From Monomorium pharaonis (lineage: Eukaryota > Arthropoda > Insecta > Hymenoptera > Formicidae), in assembly GCF_013373865.1 (NCBI RefSeq), contig NC_050471.1, positions 24,663,407 through 24,727,406 on the forward strand: a DNA stretch of 64,000 nt, written 5' to 3'. The translations under genes and the position numbers were made by a program. Under the pieces are notes generated by a model that was not told the origin of the DNA, did not search any database, and worked only from the letters and a program-made list of their open reading frames with translations. Below, piece by piece: positions 48,101 to 62,966 of the stretch. Within the stretch, counting starts at the first letter, position 1. Each line of letters begins with the position of its first letter.

Positions 48101-51100
48101 ATTGTCGCCAGATATCTAAAAACCATCCAGCACGACAATGAAAATTAATTTTCGGGCTGATTTCAGCCTTTTAAAATTGTGTACACAAGTTAAAACGATA
48201 GAACTCTGATTAAAAATTAAGAAAAAACAATGCAGAATACGAGAACTGTCGAGAATTGTCGCCAGATACGTAAAAACTATCCAGCACGACAATTAAAATT
48301 AATTTTCGGGCTGATTTCAGCTTCTTAAAATTGTGTACACAAGTTTAAACGTTAGAACTCTGTTTAAATATTATAGAAAAATACACCAGAGTACGAGAAC
48401 TGTCGAGAATTGTCGCCAGATATCTAAAAACCATCCAGCAAGACAATGAAAATTAATTTTCGTGCTGATTTTAGCATTTTAAAATTATGTACACAAGTTT
48501 AAACGTTAGAACTCTGTTTAAATATTATAGAAAAATACACCAGAGTACGAGAACTGTCGAGAATTGTCGCCAGATATCTAAAAACCATCCAGCACGACAA
48601 TTAAAATTAATTTTCGGGCTGATTTCAGCTTCTTAAAATTGTGTACACAAGTTAGAACGTTAGAACTCTGTTTAAACATTAAGAAAAAACAATGCAGAAT
48701 ACGAGAACTGTCGAGAATTGTTGCCAGATATCTAAAAACCATCCAGCACGACAATGAAAATTAATTTTCGTGCTGATTTTAGCATTTTAAAATTATGTAC
48801 ACAAGTTTAAACGTTAGAACTCTGTTTAAATATTATAGAAAAATACACCAGAATACGAGAACTGTCGAGAATTGTCGACAGATATCTAAAAACTATCCAG
48901 CACGACAATTAAAATTAATTTTCGTGCTGATTTCAGCTTCTTAAAATTGTGTACACAAGTTAGAACGTTAGAACTCTGTTTAAACATTAAGAAAAAACAA
49001 TGCAGAATACGAGAACTGTGGAGAATTGTCGCCAGATATGTAAAAACTATCCAGCACGACAATTAAAATTAATTTTCGTGCTGATTTCAGCCTTTTAAAA
49101 TTGTGTACACAAGTTAAAACGATAGAACTCTGATTAAAAATTAAGAAAAAACAATGCAGAATACGAGAACTGTGGAGAATTGTCGCCAGATATCTAAAAA
49201 CTATGCAGCACGACAATTAAAATTAATTTTCGTGCTGATTTCAGTTTCTTAAAATTGTGTACACAAGTTAGAACGTTAGAACTCTGTTTAAACATTAAGA
49301 AAAAACAATGCAGAATACGAGAACTGTCGAGAATTGTCGCCAGATATCTAAAAACTATCCAGCACGACAATTAAAATTAATTTTCGTGCTGATTTCAACT
49401 TCTTAAAATTGTGTACACAAGTTAGAACGTTAGAACTCTGTTTAAACATTAAGAAAAAACAATGCAGAATACGAGAACTGTCGAGAATTGTCGCCAGATA
49501 TCTAAAAACTATCCAGCACGACAATTAAAATTAATTTTCGTGCTGATTTCAACTTCTTAAAATTGTGTACACAAGTTAGAACGTTAGAACTCTGTTTAAA
49601 CTTTAAGAAAAAACAATGCAGGATACGAGAACTGTCGAGAATTGTCGCCAGATATCTAAAAACCATCCAGCACGACAATGAAAATTAATTTTCGGGCTGA
49701 TTTCAGCCTTTTAAAATTGTGTACACAAGTTAAAACGATAGAACTCTGATTAAAAATTAAGAAAAAACAATGCAGAATACGAGAACTGTCGAGAATTGTC
49801 GCCAGATACGTAAAAACTATCCAGCACGACAATTAAAATTAATTTTCGGGCTGATTTCAGCTTCTTAAAATTGTGTACACAAGTTTAAACGTTAGAACTC
49901 TGTTTAAATATTATAGAAAAATACACCAGAGTACGAGAACTGTCGAGAATTGTCGCCAGATATCTAAAAACCATCCAGCAAGACAATGAAAATTAATTTT
50001 CGTGCTGATTTTAGCATTTTAAAATTATGTACACAAGTTTAAACGTTAGAACTCTGTTTGAATATTATAGAAAAATACACTAGAAGACGAGAACTGTCGA
50101 GAATTGTCGCCAGATACGTAAAAACTATCCAGCACGACAATTAAAATTAATTTTCGTGCTGATTTCAGCTTCTTAAAATTGTGTACACAAGTTAGAACGT
50201 TAGAACTCTGTTTAAACATTAAGAAAAAACAATGCAGAATAAGAGAACTGCCGAGAATTGTCGCCAGATACGTAAAAACTATCCAGCACGACAATTAAAA
50301 TTAATTTGAGTGCTGATTTTAGCCTTTTAAAATTGTGTACACAAGTTTAAACGTTAGAACTCTGTTTAAATATTATAGAAAAATACACCAGAATACGAGA
50401 ACTGTGGAGAATTGTCGCCAGATATGTAAAAACTATCCAGCACGACAATTAAAATTAATTTGAGTGCTGATTTTAGCCTTTTAAAATTGTGTACACAAGT
50501 TAGAACGTTAGAACTCTGTTTAAACATTAAGAAAAAACAATGCAGAATACGAGAACTGTGGAGAATTGTCGCCAGATATCTAAAAACTATCCAGCACGAC
50601 AATTAAAATTAATTTTCGTGCTGATTTCAGTTTCTTAAAATTGTGTACACAAGTTAGAACGTTAGAACTCTGTTTAAATATTATAGAAAAATACACCAGA
50701 ATACGAGAACTGTCGAGAATTGTCGCCAGATACGTAAAAACTATCCAGCACGACAATTAAAATTAATTTTCGTGCTGATTTCAGCTTCTTAAAATTGTGT
50801 ACACAAGTTTAAACGTTAGAACTCTGTTTAAATATTATAGAAAAATACACCAGAGTACGAGAACTGTCGAGAATTGTCGCCAGATATCTAAAAACCATCC
50901 AGCAAGACAATGAAAATTAATTTTCGTGCTGATTTTAGCATTTTAAAATTATGTACACAAGTTTAAACGTTAGAACTCTGTTTGAATATTATAGAAAAAT
51001 ACACTAGAAGACGAGAACTGTCGAGAATTGTCGCCAGATACGTAAAAACTATCCAGCACGACAATTAAAATTAATTTTCGGGCTGATTTCAGCTTCTTAA

Positions 51101-54100
51101 AATTGTGTACACAAGTTAGAACGTTAGAACTCTGTTTAAACATTAAGAAAAAACAATGCAGAATACGAGAACTGTCGAGAATTGTTGCCAGATATCTAAA
51201 AACCATCCAGCACGACAATGAAAATTAATTTTCGTGCTGATTTTAGCATTTTAAAATTATGTACACAAGTTTAAACGTTAGAACTCTGTTTAAATATTAT
51301 AGAAAAATACACCAGAATACGAGAACTGTCGAGAATTGTCGACAGATATCTAAAAACTATCCAGCACGACAATTAAAATTAATTTTCGTGCTGATTTCAG
51401 CTTCTTAAAATTGTGTACACAAGTTAGAACGTTAGAACTCTGTTTAAACATTAAGAAAAAACAATGCAGAATACGAGAACTGTGGAGAATTGTCGCCAGA
51501 TATGTAAAAACTATCCAGCACGACAATTAAAATTAATTTTCGTGCTGATTTCAGTTTCTTAAAATTGTGTACACAAGTTAGAACGTTAGAACTCTGTTTA
51601 AACATTAAGAAAAAACAATGCAGAATACGAGAACTGTCGAGAATTGTCGCCAGATATCTAAAAACTATCCAGCACGACAATTAAAATTAATTTTCGTGCT
51701 GATTTCAACTTCTTAAAATTGTGTACACAAGTTAGAACGTTAGAACTCTGTTTAAACATTAAGAAAAAACAATGCAGAATACGAGAACTGTCGAGAATTG
51801 TCGCCAGATATCTAAAAACTATCCAGCACGACAATTAAAATTAATTTTCGTGCTGATTTCAACTTCTTAAAATTGTGTACACAAGTTAGAACGTTAGAAC
51901 TCTGTTTAAACTTTAAGAAAAAACAATGCAGGATACGAGAACTGTCGAGAATTGTCGCCAGATATCTAAAAACCATCCAGCACGACAATGAAAATTAATT
52001 TTCGGGCTGATTTCAGCCTTTTAAAATTGTGTACACAAGTTAAAACGATTAGAACTCTGATTAAAAATTAAGAAAAACAATGCAGAATACGAGAACTGTC
52101 GAGAATTGTCGCCAGATATCTAAAAACCATCCAGCACGACAATGAAAATTAATTTTCGTGCTGATTTTAGCATTTTAATATTATGTACACAAGTTTAAAC
52201 GTTAGAACTCTGTTTAAATATTATAGAAAAATACACCAGAATACGAGAACTGTCGAGAATTGTCGCCAGATATCTAAAAACCATCCAGCACGACAATTAA
52301 AATTAATTTTCGGGCTGATTTCAGCTTCTTAAAATTGTGTACACAAGTTAGAACGTTAGAACTCTGTTTAAACATTAAGAAAAAACAATGCAGAATACGA
52401 GAACTGTCGAGAATTGTCGCCAGATATCTAAAAACTATCCAGCACGACAATTAAAATTAATTTTTGTGCTTATTTCAGCTTCTTAAAATTGTGTACACAA
52501 GTTAGAAAGTTAGAACTCTGTTTAAACATTAAGAAAAAACAATGCAGAGTACGAGAACTATCGAGAATTGTCGCCAGATATCTAAAAACTATCCAGCACG
52601 ACAATTAAAATTAATTTTCGTGTGTTTTTAGCATTTTTAAATTATGTACACAAGTTTAAACGTTAGAACTCTGTTTAAATATTATAGAAAAATACACCAG
52701 AATACGAGAACTGTGGAGAATTGTCGCCAGATACGTAAAAACTATCCAGCACGACAATTAAAATTAATTTTCGTGCTGATTTCAGCTTCTTAAAATTGTG
52801 TACACAAGTTAAAACGTTAGTACTCTGTTTAAACATTAAGAAAAAACAATGCAGAATACGAGAACTGTCGAGAATTGTCGCCAGATATGTAAAAACTATC
52901 CAGCACGACAATTAAAATTAATTTTCGTGCTGATTTCAACTTCTTAAAATTGTGTACACAAGTTAGAACGTTAGAACTCTGTTTAAACATTAAGAAAAAA
53001 CAATGCAGAATACGAGAACTGTCGAGAATTGTCGCCAGATATCTAAAAACTATCCAGCACGACAATTAAAATTAATTTTCGTGCTGATTTCAACTTCTTA
53101 AAATTGTGTACACAAGTTAGAACGTTAGAACTCTGTTTAAACTTTAAGAAAAAACAATGCAGGATACGAGAACTGTCGAGAATTGTCGCCAGATATCTAA
53201 AAACCATCCAGCACGACAATGAAAATTAATTTTCGGGCTGATTTCAGCCTTTTAAAATTGTGTACACAAGTTAAAACGATAGAACTCTGATTAAAAATTA
53301 AGAAAAAACAATGCAGAATACGAGAACTGTCGAGAATTGTCGCCAGATACGTAAAAACTATCCAGCACGACAATTAAAATTAATTTTCGGGCTGATTTCA
53401 GCTTCTTAAAATTGTGTACACAAGTTTAAACGTTAGAACTCTGTTTAAATATTATAGAAAATACACCAGAGTACGAGAACTGTCGAGAATTGTCGCCAGA
53501 TATCTAAAAACCATCCAGCAAGACAATGAAAATTAATTTTCGTGCTGATTTTAGCATTTTAAAATTATGTACACAAGTTTAAACGTTAGAACTCTGTTTG
53601 AATATTATAGAAAAATACACTAGAAGACGAGAACTGTCGAGAATTGTCGCCAGATACGTAAAAACTATCCAGCACGACAATTAAAATTAATTTTCGGGCT
53701 GATTTCAGCTTCTTAAAATTGTGTACACAAGTTTAAACGTTAGAACTCTGTTTAAATATTATAGAAAAATACACCAGAGTACGAGAACTGTCGAGAATTG
53801 TCGCCAGATATCTAAAAACCATCCAGCAAGACAATGAAAATTAATTTTCGTGCTGATTTTAGCATTTTAAAATTATGTACACAAGTTTAAACGTTAGAAC
53901 TCTGTTTGAATATTATAGAAAAATACACTAGAAGACGAGAACTGTCGAGAATTGTCGCCAGATACGTAAAAACTATCCAGCACGACAATTAAAATTAATT
54001 TTCGGGCTGATTTCAGCTTCTTAAAATTGTGTACACAAGTTAGAACGTTAGAACTCTGTTTAAACATTAAGAAAAAACAATGCAGAATACGAGAACTGTC

Positions 54101-57100
54101 GAGAATTGTTGCCAGATATCTAAAAACCATCCAGCACGACAATGAAAATTAATTTTCGTGCTGATTTTAGCATTTTAAAATTATGTACACAAGTTTAAAC
54201 GTTAGAACTCTGTTTAAATATTATAGAAAAATACACCAGAATACGAGAACTGTCGAGAATTGTCGACAGATATCTAAAAACTATCCAGCACGACAATTAA
54301 AATTAATTTTCGTGCTGATTTCAGCTTCTTAAAATTGTGTACACAAGTTAGAACGTTAGAACTCTGTTTAAACATTAAGAAAAAACAATGCAGAATACGA
54401 GAACTGTGGAGAATTGTCGCCAGATATGTAAAAACTATCCAGCACGACAATTAAAATTAATTTTCGTGCTGATTTCAGCCTTTTAAAATTGTGTACACAA
54501 GTTAAAACGATAGAACTCTGATTAAAAATTAAGAAAAAACAATGCAGAATACGAGAACTGTGGAGAATTGTCGCCAGATATCTAAAAACTATGCAGCACG
54601 ACAATTAAAATTAATTTTCGTGCTGATTTCAGTTTCTTAAAATTGTGTACACAAGTTAGAACGTTAGAACTCTGTTTAAACATTAAGAAAAAACAATGCA
54701 GAATACGAGAACTGTCGAGAATTGTCGCCAGATATCTAAAAACTATCCAGCACGACAATTAAAATTAATTTTCGTGCTGATTTCAACTTCTTAAAATTGT
54801 GTACACAAGTTAGAACGTTAGAACTCTGTTTAAACATTAAGAAAAAACAATGCAGAATACGAGAACTGTCGAGAATTGTCGCCAGATATGTAAAAACTAT
54901 CCAGCACGACAATTAAAATTAATTTTCGTGCTGATTTCAACTTCTTAAAATTGTGTACACAAGTTAGAACGTTAGAACTCTGTTTAAACTTTAAGAAAAA
55001 ACAATGCAGGATACGAGAACTGTCGAGAATTGTCGCCAGATATCTAAAAACCATCCAGCACGACAATGAAAATTAATTTTCGGGCTGATTTCAGCCTTTT
55101 AAAATTGTGTACACAAGTTAAAACGATAGAACTCTGATTAAAAATTAAGAAAAAACAATGCAGAATACGAGAACTGTCGAGAATTGTCGCCAGATACGTA
55201 AAAACTATCCAGCACGACAATTAAAATTAATTTTCGGGCTGATTTCAGCTTCTTAAAATTGTGTACACAAGTTTAAACGTTAGAACTCTGTTTAAATATT
55301 ATAGAAAAATACACCAGAGTACGAGAACTGTCGAGAATTGTCGCCAGATATCTAAAAACCATCCAGCAAGACAATGAAAATTAATTTTCGTGCTGATTTT
55401 AGCATTTTAAAATTATGTACACAAGTTTAAACGTTAGAACTCTGTTTAAACTTTATAGAAAAAACACTGCAGGATACGAGAACTGTCGAGAATTGTCGCC
55501 AGATATCTAAAAACTATCCAGCACGACAATTAAAATTAATTTTCGTGCTGATTTCAGTTTCTTAAAATTGTGTACACAAGTTAGAACGTTAGAACTCTGT
55601 TTAAACATTAAGAAAAAACAATGCAGAATAAGAGAACTGCCGAGAATTGTCGCCAGATACGTAAAAACTATCCAGCACGACAATTAAAATTAATTTGAGT
55701 GCTGATTTTAGCCTTTTAAAATTGTGTACACAAGTTTAAACGTTAGAACTCTGTTTAAATATTATAGAAAAATACACCAGAATACGAGAACTGTGGAGAA
55801 TTGTCGCCAGATATGTAAAAACTATCCAGCACGACAATTAAAATTAATTTGAGTGCTGATTTTAGCCTTTTAAAATTGTGTACACAAGTTAGAACGTTAG
55901 AACTCTGTTTAAACATTAAGAAAAAACAATGCAGAATACGAGAACTGTGGAGAATTGTCGCCAGATATCTAAAAACTATCCAGCACGACAATTAAAATTA
56001 ATTTTCGTGCTGATTTCAGTTTCTTAAAATTGTGTACACAAGTTAGAACGTTAGAACTCTGTTTAAATATTATAGAAAAATACACCAGAATACGAGAACT
56101 GTCGAGAATTGTCGCCAGATACGTAAAAACTATCCAGCACGACAATTAAAATTAATTTTCGTGCTGATTTCAGCTTCTTAAAATTGTGTACACAAGTTTA
56201 AACGTTAGAACTCTGTTTAAATATTATAGAAAAATACACCAGAGTACGAGAACTGTCGAGAATTGTCGCCAGATATCTAAAAACCATCCAGCAAGACAAT
56301 GAAAATTAATTTTCGTGCTGATTTTAGCATTTTAAAATTATGTACACAAGTTTAAACGTTAGAACTCTGTTTGAATATTATAGAAAAATACACTAGAAGA
56401 CGAGAACTGTCGAGAATTGTCGCCAGATACGTAAAAACTATCCAGCACGACAATTAAAATTAATTTTCGGGCTGATTTCAGCTTCTTAAAATTGTGTACA
56501 CAAGTTAGAACGTTAGAACTCTGTTTAAACATTAAGAAAAAACAATGCAGAATACGAGAACTGTCGAGAATTGTTGCCAGATATCTAAAAACCATCCAGC
56601 ACGACAATGAAAATTAATTTTCGTGCTGATTTTAGCATTTTAAAATTATGTACACAAGTTTAAACGTTAGAACTCTGTTTAAATATTATAGAAAAATACA
56701 CCAGAATACGAGAACTGTCGAGAATTGTCGACAGATATCTAAAAACTATCCAGCACGACAATTAAAATTAATTTTCGTGCTGATTTCAGCTTCTTAAAAT
56801 TGTGTACACAAGTTAGAACGTTAGAACTCTGTTTAAACATTAAGAAAAAACAATGCAGAATACGAGAACTGTGGAGAATTGTCGCCAGATATGTAAAAAC
56901 TATCCAGCACGACAATTAAAATTAATTTTCGTGCTGATTTCAGCCTTTTAAAATTGTGTACACAAGTTAAAACGATAGAACTCTGATTAAAAATTAAGAA
57001 AAAACAATGCAGAATACGAGAACTGTGGAGAATTGTCGCCAGATATCTAAAAACTATGCAGCACGACAATTAAAATTAATTTTCGTGCTGATTTCAGTTT

Positions 57101-60100
57101 CTTAAAATTGTGTACACAAGTTAGAACGTTAGAACTCTGTTTAAACATTAAGAAAAAACAATGCAGAATACGAGAACTGTCGAGAATTGTCGCCAGATAT
57201 CTAAAAACTATCCAGCACGACAATTAAAATTAATTTTCGTGCTGATTTCAACTTCTTAAAATTGTGTACACAAGTTAGAACGTTAGAACTCTGTTTAAAC
57301 ATTAAGAAAAAACAATGCAGAATACGAGAACTGTCGAGAATTGTCGCCAGATATCTAAAAACTATCCAGCACGACAATTAAAATTAATTTTCGTGCTGAT
57401 TTCAACTTCTTAAAATTGTGTACACAAGTTAGAACGTTAGAACTCTGTTTAAACTTTAAGAAAAAACAATGCAGGATACGAGAACTGTCGAGAATTGTCG
57501 CCAGATATCTAAAAACCATCCAGCACGACAATGAAAATTAATTTTCGGGCTGATTTCAGCCTTTTAAAATTGTGTACACAAGTTAAAACGATAGAACTCT
57601 GATTAAAAATTAAGAAAAAACAATGCAGAATACGAGAACTGTCGAGAATTGTCGCCAGATATCTAAAAACCATCCAGCACGACAATGAAAATTAATTTTC
57701 GTGCTGATTTTAGCATTTTAATATTATGTACACAAGTTTAAACGTTAGAACTCTGTTTAAATATTATAGAAAAATACACCAGAATACGAGAACTGTCGAG
57801 AATTGTCGCCAGATATCTAAAAACCATCCAGCACGACAATTAAAATTAATTTTCGGGCTGATTTCAGCTTCTTAAAATTGTGTACACAAGTTAGAACGTT
57901 AGAACTCTGTTTAAATATTATAGAAAAATACACCAGAGTACGAGAACTGTCGAGAATTGTCGCCAGATATCTAAAAACCATCCAGCAAGACAATGAAAAT
58001 TAATTTTCGTGCTGATTTTAGCATTTTAAAATTATGTACACAAGTTTAAACGTTAGAACTCTGTTTAAACTTTAAGAAAAAACAATGCAGGATACGAGAA
58101 CTGTCGAGAATTGTCGCCAGATATCTAAAAACTATCCAGCACGACAATTAAAATTAATTTTCGTGCTGATTTCAGTTTCTTAAAATTGTGTACACAAGTT
58201 AGAACGTTAGAACTCTGTTTAAACATTAAGAAAAAACAATGCAGAATAAGAGAACTGCCGAGAATTGTCGCCAGATACGTAAAAACTATCCAGCACGACA
58301 ATTAAAATTAATTTGAGTGCTGATTTTAGCCTTTTAAAATTGTGTACACAAGTTTAAACGTTAGAACTCTGTTTAAATATTATAGAAAAATACACCAGAA
58401 TACGAGAACTGTGGAGAATTGTCGCCAGATATGTAAAAACTATCCAGCACGACAATTAAAATTAATTTGAGTGCTGATTTTAGCCTTTTAAAATTGTGTA
58501 CACAAGTTAGAACGTTAGAACTCTGTTTAAACATTAAGAAAAAACAATGCAGAATACGAGAACTGTGGAGAATTGTCGCCAGATATCTAAAAACTATCCA
58601 GCACGACAATTAAAATTAATTTTCGTGCTGATTTCAGTTTCTTAAAATTGTGTACACAAGTTAGAACGTTAGAACTCTGTTTAAATATTATAGAAAAATA
58701 CACCAGAATACGAGAACTGTCGAGAATTGTCGCCAGATACGTAAAAACTATCCAGCACGACAATTAAAATTAATTTTCGTGCTGATTTCAGCTTCTTAAA
58801 ATTGTGTACACAAGTTTAAACGTTAGAACTCTGTTTAAATATTATAGAAAAATACACCAGAGTACGAGAACTGTCGAGAATTGTCGCCAGATATCTAAAA
58901 ACCATCCAGCAAGACAATGAAAATTAATTTTCGTGCTGATTTTAGCATTTTAAAATTATGTACACAAGTTTAAACGTTAGAACTCTGTTTGAATATTATA
59001 GAAAAATACACTAGAAGACGAGAACTGTCGAGAATTGTCGCCAGATACGTAAAAACTATCCAGCACGACAATTAAAATTAATTTTCGGGCTGATTTCAGC
59101 TTCTTAAAATTGTGTACACAAGTTAGAACGTTAGAACTCTGTTTAAACATTAAGAAAAAACAATGCAGAATACGAGAACTGTCGAGAATTGTTGCCAGAT
59201 ATCTAAAAACCATCCAGCACGACAATGAAAATTAATTTTCGTGCTGATTTTAGCATTTTAAAATTATGTACACAAGTTTAAACGTTAGAACTCTGTTTAA
59301 ATATTATAGAAAAATACACCAGAATACGAGAACTGTCGAGAATTGTCGACAGATATCTAAAAACTATCCAGCACGACAATTAAAATTAATTTTCGTGCTG
59401 ATTTCAGCTTCTTAAAATTGTGTACACAAGTTAGAACGTTAGAACTCTGTTTAAACATTAAGAAAAAACAATGCAGAATACGAGAACTGTGGAGAATTGT
59501 CGCCAGATATGTAAAAACTATCCAGCACGACAATTAAAATTAATTTTCGTGCTGATTTCAGCCTTTTAAAATTGTGTACACAAGTTAAAACGATAGAACT
59601 CTGATTAAAAATTAAGAAAAAACAATGCAGAATACGAGAACTGTGGAGAATTGTCGCCAGATATCTAAAAACTATGCAGCACGACAATTAAAATTAATTT
59701 TCGTGCTGATTTCAGTTTCTTAAAATTGTGTACACAAGTTAGAACGTTAGAACTCTGTTTAAACATTAAGAAAAAACAATGCAGAATACGAGAACTGTCG
59801 AGAATTGTCGCCAGATATCTAAAAACTATCCAGCACGACAATTAAAATTAATTTTCGTGCTGATTTCAACTTCTTAAAATTGTGTACACAAGTTAGAACG
59901 TTAGAACTCTGTTTAAACATTAAGAAAAAACAATGCAGAATACGAGAACTGTCGAGAATTGTCGCCAGATATCTAAAAACTATCCAGCACGACAATTAAA
60001 ATTAATTTTCGTGCTGATTTCAACTTCTTAAAATTGTGTACACAAGTTAGAACGTTAGAACTCTGTTTAAACTTTAAGAAAAAACAATGCAGGATACGAG

Positions 60101-61305
60101 AACTGTCGAGAATTGTCGCCAGATATCTAAAAACCATCCAGCACGACAATGAAAATTAATTTTCGGGCTGATTTCAGCCTTTTAAAATTGTGTACACAAG
60201 TTAAAACGATAGAACTCTGATTAAAAATTAAGAAAAAACAATGCAGAATACGAGAACTGTCGAGAATTGTCGCCAGATATCTAAAAACCATCCAGCACGA
60301 CAATGAAAATTAATTTTCGTGCTGATTTTAGCATTTTAATATTATGTACACAAGTTTAAACGTTAGAACTCTGTTTAAATATTATAGAAAAATACACCAG
60401 AATACGAGAACTGTCGAGAATTGTCGCCAGATATCTAAAAACCATCCAGCACGACAATTAAAATTAATTTTCGGGCTGATTTCAGCTTCTTAAAATTGTG
60501 TACACAAGTTAGAACGTTAGAACTCTGTTTAAACATTAAGAAAAAACAATGCAGAATACGAGAACTGTCGAGAATTGTCGCCAGATATCTAAAAACTATC
60601 CAGCACGACAATTAAAATTAATTTTTGTGCTTATTTCAGCTTCTTAAAATTGTGTACACAAGTTAGAAAGTTAGAACTCTGTTTAAACATTAAGAAAAAA
60701 CAATGCAGAGTACGAGAACTATCGAGAATTGTCGCCAGATATCTAAAAACTATCCAGCACGACAATTAAAATTAATTTTCGTGTGTTTTTAGCATTTTTA
60801 AATTATGTACACAAGTTTAAACGTTAGAACTCTGTTTAAATATTATAGAAAAATACACCAGAATACGAGAACTGTGGAGAATTGTCGCCAGATACGTAAA
60901 AACTATCCAGCACGACAATTAAAATTAATTTTCGTGCTGATTTCAGCTTCTTAAAATTGTGTACACAAGTTAAAACGTTAGTACTCTGTTTAAACATTAA
61001 GAAAAAACAATGCAGAATACGAGAACTGTCGAGAATTGTCGCCAGATATGTAAAAACTATCCAGCACGACAATTAAAATTAATTTTCGTGCTGATTTCAG
61101 CTTCTTAAAATTGTGTACACAAGTTAGAACGTTAGAACTCTGTTTAGACATTAAGAAAAAACAATGCAGAATACGAAAACTGTCAAGAATTGTCGCCAGA
61201 TATCTAAAAACCATCCAGCACGACAATGAAAATTAATTTTCGGGCTGATTTCAGCTTCTTAAAATTGTGTACACAAGTTTAAACGTTAGAACTCTGTTTA
61301 AAAAT
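45122..61305. repeat. 154-bp satellite array, forward orientation
   Basis: About 105 head-to-tail monomers; equivalent points such as AACTCTG recur at 45276 and 45430. Each monomer carries the perfect palindrome TTGTGTACACAA and a dyad CAGCACGA...TCGTGCTG around a 16-base AT loop. Variants recur in blocks, giving higher-order structure. Short open frames on the - strand recur because the monomer has few stops in that frame, and none is a credible gene. Confidence 0.97.
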
Positions 61306-61318
61306 TATTTTTTCTTAA

Positions 61319-62175
61319 TTTTTAAACAAACTTCTATCTTTTAAACTTGTGTACACAGTTTTAAGAGGTTGAAATCAGCACGAAATTTAATTTTAATTGT
61401 CGTGCTGGATAGTTTTTAGATATCCGGCGACAATTCCCGACAGTTCTCGTATACTGCATTGTTTTTCCTTAATTTTTAAACAGAGTTCTAACGTTTTAAC
61501 TTGTGTACACAATTTTAAAAGGCTGAAATCAGCACGAAATTTAATTTTAATTGTCGTGCTTGATAGTTTTTAGATATCTAGCGACAATTCCCGACAGTTC
61601 TCGTATACTGCATTGTTTTTCCTTAATTTTTAAACAGAGTTCTAACGTTTTAACTTGTGTACACAATTTTAAAAGGCTGAAATCAGCACAAAATTTAATT
61701 ATAATTGTCGTGCTGGATAGTTTTTAGATATCTGGCGACAATTCCCGACAGTTCTCGTATACTGCATTGTTTTTCCTTAATTTTTAAACAGAGTTCTAAC
61801 GTTTTAACTTGTGTACACAATTTTAAAAGGCTGAAATCAGCACGAAATTTAATTTTAATTGTCGTGCTGGATAGTTTTTACATATCTGGCGACAATTCCC
61901 GACAGTTCTCGTATACTGCATTGTTTTTCCTTAATTTTTAAACAGAGTTCTAACGTTTTAACTTGTGTACACAATTTTAAAAGGCTGAAATCAGCACGAA
62001 ATTTAATTTTAATTGTCGTGCTGGATAGTTTTTAGATATTTGGCGACAATTCTCGACAGTTTTCGTGTACTGCATTGTTTTTTCTTAATTTTTAAACAGA
62101 GTTCTATCGTTTAAACTTGTGTACACAATTTTAAATGGCTAAAATCAGCACAAAACTTCAATTTAATTGTCGTGT
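61319..62175. repeat. 154-bp satellite, inverted block
   Basis: Five to six monomers run in the opposite orientation to the main array. They share variants absent from it (CCCGACAG, GTATACTGC). The junction is a GTTTAAAAATTA...TTAATTTTTAAAC inverted repeat. Confidence 0.93.
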
Positions 62176-62415
62176 GATTTGATACACATGTATGTACATA
62201 CGTTACGATTGTTATGCATAATTGAGTGATCACAATTCTATACAATTGAGCAATTATTGAGTAAATATGGAGAAACAGTTTTTGAATAATAAGGTTTATA
62301 ATTGATCTAGAAATGACAATTTTACAAATACAATAATTGGTTTATATTTGGACAAAAAAGTGACTTTTTTTTAAAAAAACAATTATTGTTCAAAATGTGT
62401 CGAGGTGTTATAGAG
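62176..62415. other. Unique AT-rich sequence after the satellite
   Basis: No gene or element was seen. Confidence 0.5.
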
Positions 62416-62966
62416 TTAAGGATGTATCGGACATACAATTTTAGACAAAAATGCATGAAATTTGAAATACTTAAATATCTACGCCTAACGCATTGTAAAT
62501 CTAAATGTAAGAAACTTGATCGATAGTTGGAATCTTATTTTTATTTTTACAAAGGTATTTTATACGTATTTGCGATTTTTTTCATTTATGAGTTTAAACT
62601 TTTGACAGTAAAAATGCACAATTATCTCAAATTATATTTTATTTCTTTAAAACGGTGTAGTGAAGATAATTGAAACTTGGCAGATATTTTTATCTATTCA
62701 CATACTAGATGTACAAAAAAATTCAAAACATTAGTACTATTTCTTCTATATTTTTTTAGCTGTTTTATCCGTCAAGATCATCCTTTTCCATAAGATAGAA
62801 AAGGATACCATGTAAAATCAGTGAAAATTAAAATAGTTATAACTCAGCAATCGTTTAATGGATGCGTTTTCAATTTTTTGCAGTACATTAAAGAAACTAA
62901 AAGAACAATTTCACAAATTTTTAGCAACTTTGTACCATTTTGAACTTCAGTCCGATACATCCTTAA
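62416..62966. mobile_element. TTAA-flanked MITE
   Basis: GGATGTATCGGAC and its exact complement GTCCGATACATCC are each bounded by TTAA, 551 bp overall, with a non-coding interior. TTAA targets suggest the piggyBac type, but a TA target with longer termini is also possible. Confidence 0.65.

Noticed and set aside
45900..61941. Dozens of similar 78-82 codon open frames, mostly on the - strand
   Set aside because: They are phase-shifted readings of the 154-bp satellite, repeat with the monomer, and have no start or promoter context of their own.
45122..62175. CRISPR array
   Set aside because: The whole 154-bp unit repeats with no unique spacers, and the genome is eukaryotic.
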